A DNA stretch of 38,307 bases from a bacterium. GTDB lineage: Archaea; Nanoarchaeota; Nanoarchaeia; Woesearchaeales; UBA10216. Below the pieces are notes generated by a model. It did not search any database. It was not told the origin of the DNA and saw nothing but the letters and a program-made list of their open reading frames with translations. Shown here piece after piece: positions 1 through 7,035 of this stretch. How positions within the stretch are numbered: the stretch's first letter is position 1; every line of letters starts with the position of its first letter. A program made the position numbers and the translations under genes. The DNA lies in NCBI GenBank assembly GCA_024206195.1, contig JAAGZO010000836.1, positions 1 through 38,307 on the forward strand. Reading direction: 5' to 3'.

Positions 1-141
1 ATGGCACAACACCAGTGGCACAGCAAAGTTCAGTTACAACTCCAAGTGGAGGAGCAACAATAGACACACAAGCAAGGTCTTCTATTGGAGAAATAAAAAT
101 AATTTTAGATAATTACGGCTTAACAGCTTAAAAAAAAAAAC
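1..141. repeat. Terminal direct repeat, left copy (circular-contig overlap)
   Basis: These 141 bases are identical to 38167-38307, including the 11-A run. They contain the 3' end of the last tail gene (stop TAA at 129-131), so that gene is present complete at the right end and only as a fragment here. A repeat of exactly 141 bp equals a common maximum k-mer size of de Bruijn assemblers. It is therefore more likely an assembly overlap proving circular closure than a biological terminal repeat. Confidence 0.95.
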
Positions 142-142
142 T

Positions 143-1969
143 ATGGCAAATCAATTATGGGATAATTTAAAAAAGCAGGGTTCTGATATTATGTCACCTT
201 TAGCTATAAATAATAAAAAGTCCGACACAAAAAATGAAAAGAATTCAAGTGGATCGTTTTTTGATAAATATACAAAAAGCGGGTTTAATATACCAAAATA
301 TAGTAAAGCACAGACTTCTTCGAATGCTCAGATGTCATCTCCTGTACCAAAGCCAACAAATGTTGCTATGCCTGCAGATACATTACAAACAGGAGCAAAG
401 CCAGTTGATTTAACTGGAATAAATCAGAAGTTCGAAGATTTCTCTAGTAGTTTAACTGGGTTGCAGTCACAAATAGCAACATACTCGCAAGAACAAGAAG
501 ATGCAAAGGCAGCAGCTGGGAAGAAAGATCCGAATGCAATGCCAGATTATATGCAAAACTATTTTGATTCTTTACAGTCAGATGTAACTACAGGAACTGC
601 TAATGTGGGAACTGCAGAAGATCTTACTACGACTGCCCAAGAGGGCTATGATGCAGCAGGAGCGGTTGCGACACAATCACAACAAGAACTAGATATATTA
701 CATTCACAAGCACAAGATATTGTTGCACAAGCAAAACAAGCCCAACTAACACTCGAAAGTCAAGCGGCAGGAAAAGATGTCACTACTGCATTTTTAGGAA
801 GACAACAACAAGAAATCGGCAGACAAGCAGCAATTCAAGCATTACCTTTACAGTCACAGATTTTAGCTAAACAAGCAGTTGTGACTGGAAACATGTCGTT
901 ACTTAAAATGGCAACAGACAAGTTAAACAAAGCTTTTGAAGTACAAGAGAAGCACGAAACTAACTTATACAATTACAAGAGAGATTTAAGAAACGCTGTT
1001 TATGGTTATATGACAGTACAAGAACAAGCTAAGTCTAATGCACAAGCTAAACAAGAAGAAAGAGAATATCAAGAAAAAAGAGATGCACTTACAAGAGCGA
1101 ATGATATTGCTGACAAAGCGAGTGAGAACGGACAGTATGATCTTGCAGCACAAATTACTGCATTAGATTCGAGTAGTAGTACTTATACACAAGACGTCGC
1201 TGCTCTACAGAAACAGATTGTTGAGAAAGTTGATCCGATGGAAGCATTAAAGATGGAAACAATCAGAAAACAAAATATATTATTAGACAAACAGATTAGT
1301 TCTTTTGGACAACTAAGTCCAGAACAACAATTAGAAAGGCAGGCAGAAGAAGATGCACAACTACAGGAAGCAGCAAGTAGTATACAAGTTGTTAATAAGA
1401 AAATGAATACGATCGAAGCTTTACTAGGAGATCAATATCAAAATGCATTGAAAAAAAGAGTCGGAACGTCTTCTCATATGATAGCTGGAGGATTCGGTGA
1501 TTCAAGACAAAGTACTAACGAGAGTCTCTGGGGACTAACAGCAACAGTCGAAAACTTCTGGAGTGGAGCTTCAGCAGAAAACACTTTCGGTCAAGGTAAT
1601 GCTTTCGCTGGTTTTGTTAAAAACTTAACAAGTGGATTAACTTTGAATGAATTACAGGAAGCGAAAGCTAGAGGAGCCACTTTCGGTGCTTTATCTAATG
1701 CAGAACTGCAGATCTTAGCAGAATCAGCTACAGCGATCTCACAGTGGGAAATAAAAGAATGGAGAAACGGAGAACAAGTCGGAATGGGAGTTTGGAACGT
1801 TGATGAGAAAACCTTTAAACAAGAGTTAAGAACAATTTATCATTATTTACAAGCTGCAAAGACAAGAGACGAAAAGAAATTGATATCAGATTCTGAAAGA
1901 AATTCCTTTAACGAGATTTTTAATGAACATTATCAAGGTCAGGATACTGATGTATCACTCTTTTACTAA
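143..1969 (+). CDS. Candidate internal virion (ejection) protein, coiled-coil rich
   Basis: This 608-aa protein is very rich in Gln, Ala and Glu. Its long middle part (about residues 150-420) reads as helix and coiled coil with many EQ/KQ heptad-like stretches. I see no catalytic motif or signal peptide. It lies directly after the nozzle-like gene (across the circular join) and before the second large protein and the fibres. That is where podoviruses of the T7/P22 type keep the proteins ejected with the DNA. The start follows an 11-A run and has no Shine-Dalgarno sequence. The ejection role is inference from position, size and composition; a tail chaperone or other structural protein is possible. 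Confidence 0.6.
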   Translation: MANQLWDNLKKQGSDIMSPLAINNKKSDTKNEKNSSGSFFDKYTKSGFNIPKYSKAQTSSNAQMSSPVPKPTNVAMPADTLQTGAKPVDLTGINQKFEDFSSSLTGLQSQIATYSQEQEDAKAAAGKKDPNAMPDYMQNYFDSLQSDVTTGTANVGTAEDLTTTAQEGYDAAGAVATQSQQELDILHSQAQDIVAQAKQAQLTLESQAAGKDVTTAFLGRQQQEIGRQAAIQALPLQSQILAKQAVVTGNMSLLKMATDKLNKAFEVQEKHETNLYNYKRDLRNAVYGYMTVQEQAKSNAQAKQEEREYQEKRDALTRANDIADKASENGQYDLAAQITALDSSSSTYTQDVAALQKQIVEKVDPMEALKMETIRKQNILLDKQISSFGQLSPEQQLERQAEEDAQLQEAASSIQVVNKKMNTIEALLGDQYQNALKKRVGTSSHMIAGGFGDSRQSTNESLWGLTATVENFWSGASAENTFGQGNAFAGFVKNLTSGLTLNELQEAKARGATFGALSNAELQILAESATAISQWEIKEWRNGEQVGMGVWNVDEKTFKQELRTIYHYLQAAKTRDEKKLISDSERNSFNEIFNEHYQGQDTDVSLFY

Positions 1970-1983
1970 ATAATTTTTAAAAT

Positions 1984-3609
1984 ATGGCATTCGATGAAGT
2001 AGAACAAAAAATAATTAAATATGGATTAGATGGGAAAAAGTCAAGACAAGAAATCGAGAGAGCTATTATTAATTATAGAACTCAATCAAATCCTTTATTG
2101 GCTAAACCTCCAGAACAGATCGAGTTCGAAGATCAGCAATCAGGTTTCCAAGAAACGATGCAAGACATCACACAGATCGGGTCTGATATCAAAGGGACAT
2201 ATCAAAGTAGAGCCGGTAAGGTTGCTGATGCTTTAGATGATTACAAGCAAAAGAAACAAGGACTTTTCAAAACAGCGACTCAAGTCTTTGGGCAAGGAGC
2301 GTTAGCAGTTACAGAGTCTGTCGGACACGCCGTTACAGGAGGTGCTAAAACTGGTTTCTCTCAAGAACAAGAGGAAGCTATTGCAGGAGGAGTTGAAAAA
2401 GCAGTAACTCCAATCGTAGAATCAGACGTTGTCCAAAGTGCTTTAGAAAGATATGACAGTCTAGACGACTCAGCAAAGAGGGACATCGATACAGTTTTAG
2501 GAGTAACGGGATTGGGACTTGATGTTGCTGGTGGTCTTGTTCTTAAACAAGGAGTCAAAGCTGGAGTTAAATCAGGAACAAAAACAGCTAAGAGACTTGC
2601 TGAGAATGTGACAGACACAGCTGGAGTTTCTCTTAAACCAGTTTCTAATGTAGCAGATTACACAGTATCTAGGTCACCGAAAGCTATGGGTATCTTTTCT
2701 GCAGAGGGAGACGACGTTGTTAAAGCATTCTTAGCGAATCCCGAAGCAGCAGATATCGGATTGAGACAAGGTGATGAAGCACTTAAAGCTGTAATCACTA
2801 GAGGAAGAAAGAACGCATTTGATATGAAAGAAAACGTCGTAAAGGGACACGCATTAGCGAAAGAGAAAATCATGGGAAACTACACGAAAGCTTTAGTACC
2901 GAAAAAAGAGATTAACAAACATTTTGATGACCTACTTAAAGAATATGATGTTGTTAAAAATAAAGACGGAAGTCTTAACTTCGACCGAAGTAAGATCACA
3001 ATAAATCCTGGAGAGGTCAGTCAAATAAACAAAGTTCTTAAGAGGTTAAATGCGATGAGTACCGCAACAGTGAACGAATTAGACGACTTCAAACAATTTG
3101 TTAATGGTCTTGTTAACTGGAAAACAACGATCGGAGCAAAAAAGAGTTCTGCTCTCTTAAAAAGATTCGGTTACCAATTAGATGAGACAATTACCAGTAA
3201 ATTACCCAAAGACATTTCAAAACAGTATTCAGTTCTTAATGAGAACTTCTCGAAAACAATTAGAATGTACAATGACTTTGTAAATGCATTTGAAAAGGGT
3301 GACCCATTCAAAAGAGTAGCTGGAGTCTTCGGACAAAACAATGCTACAATTCGAGAACTAATGACGAAATACGAAGCATTAACAGGTGAGAAAGTTTTTT
3401 CTACTGTTGCAGGTAGAGCAATTGGGATGGAGAAAGCAGCACCATTTGGATTCTTAAATCCTAGATCTTGGATTGACTTGTTAGTCTCTCCTCAAACACA
3501 AGGAAGAATCATTGCGAAAACAGGAGAGAAAATACCGAGAAAGCATTTAGAGCCATTTGGAACAACGAGTTCTCCAAAAGTTAAACCAACAGTGAAATCT
3601 AAAAAATAA
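1984..3609 (+). CDS. Candidate internal virion (ejection) protein with glycine-rich hydrophobic segments
   Basis: This 541-aa protein starts 14 nt after the preceding gene, behind 'tttttaaaat'. The N-terminal 90 residues are charged. Residues about 90-190 hold alternating Gly/Ala-rich, mildly hydrophobic stretches such as DTVLGVTGLGLDVAGGLVL, suggestive of a membrane-interacting segment. The rest is helical and basic, and the tail is rich in Lys and Pro. There is no lytic transglycosylase or peptidase motif. Pairing with the preceding coiled-coil gene supports an ejection role by context only. The 3' end overlaps an antisense small ORF by 11 bp. Confidence 0.55.
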   Translation: MAFDEVEQKIIKYGLDGKKSRQEIERAIINYRTQSNPLLAKPPEQIEFEDQQSGFQETMQDITQIGSDIKGTYQSRAGKVADALDDYKQKKQGLFKTATQVFGQGALAVTESVGHAVTGGAKTGFSQEQEEAIAGGVEKAVTPIVESDVVQSALERYDSLDDSAKRDIDTVLGVTGLGLDVAGGLVLKQGVKAGVKSGTKTAKRLAENVTDTAGVSLKPVSNVADYTVSRSPKAMGIFSAEGDDVVKAFLANPEAADIGLRQGDEALKAVITRGRKNAFDMKENVVKGHALAKEKIMGNYTKALVPKKEINKHFDDLLKEYDVVKNKDGSLNFDRSKITINPGEVSQINKVLKRLNAMSTATVNELDDFKQFVNGLVNWKTTIGAKKSSALLKRFGYQLDETITSKLPKDISKQYSVLNENFSKTIRMYNDFVNAFEKGDPFKRVAGVFGQNNATIRELMTKYEALTGEKVFSTVAGRAIGMEKAAPFGFLNPRSWIDLLVSPQTQGRIIAKTGEKIPRKHLEPFGTTSSPKVKPTVKSKK

Positions 3610-3694
3610 TAGCCAAAACAAGCAATACGATAAGAATTGGCATTAAATGTGATACAAATAGCACCGATACCATTGTAAATAATCCTTTAGTCAT
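3599..3694 (-). CDS. Antisense 31-aa hydrophobic peptide (small membrane protein or toxin-like)
   Basis: The ORF has ATG at 3694 and TAG at 3601-3599. Its product is almost entirely one hydrophobic helix (MTKGLFTMVSVLFVSHLMP followed by ILIVLLVLAIIF). It runs against the late operon in the 121-bp gap before the collagen-like fibre gene and overlaps the end of the upstream gene by 11 bp. A well-formed promoter faces it: TTTACT at 3731-3726, 17 nt, then TATAAT at 3708-3703. That puts the transcript start within a few bases of the ATG. Single-helix peptides of this size occur as type I toxins, small holin modulators and superinfection-exclusion proteins. No function can be assigned, and the promoter may instead serve an antisense RNA. 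Confidence 0.45.
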   Translation of the reverse strand: MTKGLFTMVSVLFVSHLMPILIVLLVLAIIF

Positions 3695-3702
3695 ATACCA
3701 TT

Positions 3703-3731
3703 ATTATAACATAATTAACCCTAAAAGTAAA
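3703..3731 (-). promoter_or_regulatory. Antisense sigma70-type promoter
   Basis: On the minus strand this reads TTTACT, a 17-nt spacer, then TATAAT. It matches the TTTACA-N17-TATAAT form seen in the divergent control region. Transcription would start near 3696, at or just before the ATG of the 31-aa ORF, and continue antisense into the 541-aa virion gene. The -35 box lies on the start codon of the plus-strand fibre gene. Confidence 0.6.
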
Positions 3732-5899
3732 TGGCAAAACTAACCAAAGAACAAGTATTAAAAGCTCACAAAGAAGGACTAATAACTGATGAAACAACAT
3801 TGGCGATTTTTGCCATGATTAAGGGTTTAGAGGAAAAGATTAATGATTCAATACCTAGTATAAATAGTGTCATTGAGAAAGTTAAAGGTGATGTCGGTGA
3901 AAAGGGAGAACAAGGTATCACAGGTGAAAAAGGTGAGAAAGGTAAAGCTGGTGAGCAAGGAAACGAAGGAAAGAAAGGAGATCGAGGAGAAACAGGACAG
4001 AAAGGAGAGAGAGGAAACGATGCAGAGGCAGTAGATACAAAGAAGATCATCTCTGAAGCCGCAAAACAAACCTTAAACTCTGTTAAAGACGAGATCCCTA
4101 AGATCGAAGACATCGTGAATGAGTTACCTAAGTTAAGCACAGAAATCAGAGATGCTATTGAATTATTAGACGGAGCAGAAAGAGTCAGCATCACAGCGAT
4201 TGCTGGTTTAGAAAACTACGAAGAAGTAACAAGATTAGCCAAGTCACCCAAGATCGGAGGTGGCTCTGTCGCAAGGAACTTCTACCAATTATTCGACGTA
4301 CCGCAATCTTACGCAGACCAAGCTGGTAAAGTACTCCAAGTGAACGCAGGAGAAACTGCATTAGAATTTTCAGCTGCAGGTAGTGGAGATGTTAGTAAAG
4401 TTGGAACTCCAGTAGACAGTCAAATTGGTGTATGGACAGGCGACGGCACGATTGAGGGTCATACAAGTATGACTTATGATAGGTCTAATCTTCAATTTAC
4501 AGGAGATTTAGGAAGCACAGGAACTCGTATCACAAAAGGGTGGTTTACTGACTTAACAGTAACTAACGCAATAGCTGGAAGCATTACAGGAAATGCAGCA
4601 ACAGTAACAAAGTTTACTCCTGCAGGAAGTTCTTTAACTTTAGGTGGTGTCGCAGCATCAATTACTCTTTTAACTTCAGGAGCAACAACTGTTGGAGTAC
4701 CTTCGTCAGGAACATTAGCTACAACTACTCAAGCATTTTATATTGGAACAACACAAGTAGCAATCAATAGAGGAAGTGGAGCATTAACTTTAGCAGGGCT
4801 TACTTTAACAACGCCAGACATAGGAACTCCGAGTGCAGGAACATTAACGAATTGTTCGTTCCCAACTTTAAATCAAAATACAACTGGAACAGCTGCTAAC
4901 CTTTCAGGTACTCCAGCTATACCAGATGGAACTACAGCAACAACTCAAGCTCCAGCAGATAATAGTACTAAACTAGCTACTACAGCTTATGCAGATGCAG
5001 CAGCTGGAGCAGGTGGAGCTGCGGTAACATTAGCTAATCTTGCTGGTGTAGCTATAAATACAGATTTGATATCAGATACAGCAGATACAGATAGTCTAGG
5101 TTCTGCTACTAAAGAATGGCTTAATTTATATATAGGAGATGCTGGTAAAATATATTTAGGATTAGGACAGGATTGTTCTATTGAAAGAAGTGCAGCTAAT
5201 GAAATGACTTTAACAGCTACTTCAGGGGTTACAGTTGAAGGAGTTAAAATAGATGGTGGAGTAGTTACTGGAGCAACTTCAATAACTTCTACAGCTTTTG
5301 TAGGAGCATTAACTGGAGAAGCAGATACAGTAGCAACTATCACAGGACTAGCACCAGACACAGCTACTACTCAAGCAACTCAAGCAGCGATTACAACTTG
5401 TGCAAATTTAACAACTGTTGGTGCATTAGCTTCTGGTAGTATAGCGGCTGGATTCGGTGATATACAACTTAGTGAAACTAGTATTAAATTAGACGCTACT
5501 TTATCAGGAGATGCTAAGTGGTCAGGTATAACTACCGCAGGAACTTCAGGAGTAACAACTTTAGCAGTTGGAGATTTAATATATTTAAACGCAGATGACG
5601 GCAGATGGGAATTAGTAGATGCAAACCTATCTGATGGATATGATAAACAATTAGGAATAGCTTTGACCGCTGCGGCTGATGGAGCAGCATTAGAGGTATT
5701 AATATATGGAAAAGTAAGGAGTGCGACATTCCCAGCTTTCACGGTTGGTTCAGTATTATATGTAAGTGAAACAGCAGGAGATGTAACTCACACAGCTCCT
5801 TCTACAGCGAGTGTATGTGTGAGAAAGGTTGGTTGTGCATTAACAGCAGAGGATATGCTTTTTGCACCAGAGCAAACAATAGTAATTAAAGCAGCATAA
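3731..5899 (+). CDS. Tail fibre with collagen-like Gly-X-Y segment
   Basis: This is a 722-aa fibre. Residues about 1-50 are a helical head (LTKEQVLKAHKEGLITDE). Residues about 53-97 are roughly 15 collagen-type triplets (GEKGEQG, GKAGEQG, GDRGETG, GERG). A helical linker and the conserved block PKIGGGSVARNFYQLFDVP follow, then a long Gly/Thr/Ala-rich beta region with repeated TGTAANLSG and ATTAYADAAAG patterns typical of phage fibre shafts. The N-terminal region, the IGGGS block and a GTRITKGWFTDL block are shared with the fibre at 7036-9867, so the two are paralogues. It probably trimerises and contacts the host surface. Its stop codon overlaps the next ATG (TAATG). Confidence 0.85.
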   Translation: MAKLTKEQVLKAHKEGLITDETTLAIFAMIKGLEEKINDSIPSINSVIEKVKGDVGEKGEQGITGEKGEKGKAGEQGNEGKKGDRGETGQKGERGNDAEAVDTKKIISEAAKQTLNSVKDEIPKIEDIVNELPKLSTEIRDAIELLDGAERVSITAIAGLENYEEVTRLAKSPKIGGGSVARNFYQLFDVPQSYADQAGKVLQVNAGETALEFSAAGSGDVSKVGTPVDSQIGVWTGDGTIEGHTSMTYDRSNLQFTGDLGSTGTRITKGWFTDLTVTNAIAGSITGNAATVTKFTPAGSSLTLGGVAASITLLTSGATTVGVPSSGTLATTTQAFYIGTTQVAINRGSGALTLAGLTLTTPDIGTPSAGTLTNCSFPTLNQNTTGTAANLSGTPAIPDGTTATTQAPADNSTKLATTAYADAAAGAGGAAVTLANLAGVAINTDLISDTADTDSLGSATKEWLNLYIGDAGKIYLGLGQDCSIERSAANEMTLTATSGVTVEGVKIDGGVVTGATSITSTAFVGALTGEADTVATITGLAPDTATTQATQAAITTCANLTTVGALASGSIAAGFGDIQLSETSIKLDATLSGDAKWSGITTAGTSGVTTLAVGDLIYLNADDGRWELVDANLSDGYDKQLGIALTAAADGAALEVLIYGKVRSATFPAFTVGSVLYVSETAGDVTHTAPSTASVCVRKVGCALTAEDMLFAPEQTIVIKAA

Positions 5900-7032
5900 T
5901 GGAAAAGCAGAAACATATAGCAAAGAATAATCCGAAAGACTTTCTTGAAGTTGAAGTCGGTGATTACAAACAACCTGACTTTAAACCACAAGTTAAGATT
6001 AAGAGATGGGACAACGAGGTTAATTTTTCAGTTCGTTTAAAAAACTATAACAAGAATAAGCACGACCTAGAATTTGTACCGACAGATGATGCGTTCAAGT
6101 TTATCTGGTATTTAAAAGAAAAACCAACTAGTAATATAGTTGAGTTTACGATGCAGACCAAAGGAGTAGATTTCTTTTATCAACCAGAACTTACACAAGA
6201 AGAAATAGATGAGGGTTGCCATAGACCAGATGAGGTAGTTGGAAGTTATGCTGTTTATTGTTCTGAACAAAAAACTAATTGGAAAGGTGGCAAAGAATAC
6301 AAATGCGGAAAAGTAGGACATATTTACAGACCACATTTATATGATGCAGACGGAAAAGAAGAATGGGGAATATTAAACATAGATGAAAAGAAAGGAACTT
6401 ACACAGTAGAAATACCACAAGACTTTTTAAATAACGCAGTTTATCCAATTAAGAGTAATGATACTTTTGGGTACTCTACAAACCCAGGAAATACATCTAC
6501 CACTTCCTGGGCTAGAGCTTTAGTAGGAGGCTCTACAGTATACAGTGCTTCTTCTGGTGATGAAATAACTTCAATTCACGTATATGGTAAAGAAAGTGGA
6601 GCATTAGGCACTTCTTATATAGGAGTATATGATTTTAGTGGAGGTCTTCCAGTAAATCAAATTTATGGTGAAGAGTCCATTATTCATAGTGGAGGTGGTT
6701 ACGAAGGGTGGGCTGCTAAAACTGGTTTGTCAATATCATTAGATGCTGAAGATGTTACAGTGGCTGTTAGAAGGGGTAGTGTAGATAATATTTTTTATGA
6801 TATTGGTGGAGCTAGTGAAAATTCATATTATAACGGAGCTATGCAAGACCCTTGGGTTAGCAGTGGAACTTCTAATGCTAAATATGGTGTATACGCCACA
6901 TACACTCCAAGTGGAGGAGCAGCAACCTCAATAGCATCAGTAAATGGAATGGCTATAGCTGATATAGCATCTATTAACGGAGTCGCCATAGCAGATATAG
7001 ATTCTGTAAATGGAGTAAGTAACACAAGCTAA
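5899..7032 (+). CDS. Tail-associated structural protein with C-terminal VNGVAIADI repeats
   Basis: This 377-aa protein overlaps the preceding fibre by one base (TAATG), which suggests translational coupling. The first 190 residues are mixed and charged, with the look of a soluble beta domain. The middle is Ser/Gly/Tyr-rich beta sequence. The last 40 residues are three copies of a unit like SVNGMAIADIA, SINGVAIADID, SVNGVS. It lies between the two paralogous fibres, so it is probably part of the tail-fibre assembly, perhaps a receptor-binding tip or connector. No enzyme motif was recognised. Confidence 0.6.
   Translation: MEKQKHIAKNNPKDFLEVEVGDYKQPDFKPQVKIKRWDNEVNFSVRLKNYNKNKHDLEFVPTDDAFKFIWYLKEKPTSNIVEFTMQTKGVDFFYQPELTQEEIDEGCHRPDEVVGSYAVYCSEQKTNWKGGKEYKCGKVGHIYRPHLYDADGKEEWGILNIDEKKGTYTVEIPQDFLNNAVYPIKSNDTFGYSTNPGNTSTTSWARALVGGSTVYSASSGDEITSIHVYGKESGALGTSYIGVYDFSGGLPVNQIYGEESIIHSGGGYEGWAAKTGLSISLDAEDVTVAVRRGSVDNIFYDIGGASENSYYNGAMQDPWVSSGTSNAKYGVYATYTPSGGAATSIASVNGMAIADIASINGVAIADIDSVNGVSNTS
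6934..7020 (+). repeat. 33-bp in-frame tandem repeat (2 full units and a partial)
   Basis: Units begin at 6934, 6967 and 7000 (the last is partial). Each encodes about eleven residues of the form (A/D)S(V/I)NG(M/V)AIADI. The copies differ at many third positions, so the repeat is old and kept by selection on the protein rather than recently duplicated. Confidence 0.8.
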
Positions 7033-7035
7033 AAT

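Noticed and set aside
3610..3730. Plus-strand promoter for the fibre gene
   Set aside because: TTGTAA and TATAAC are present but about 26 nt apart; the good promoter in this gap is on the minus strand.
3766..4194. 142-aa Ser/Pro-rich ORF on the minus strand
   Set aside because: It is the antisense shadow of the collagen-like segment; the repeats explain its open frame and composition, and no promoter or leader fits its start.
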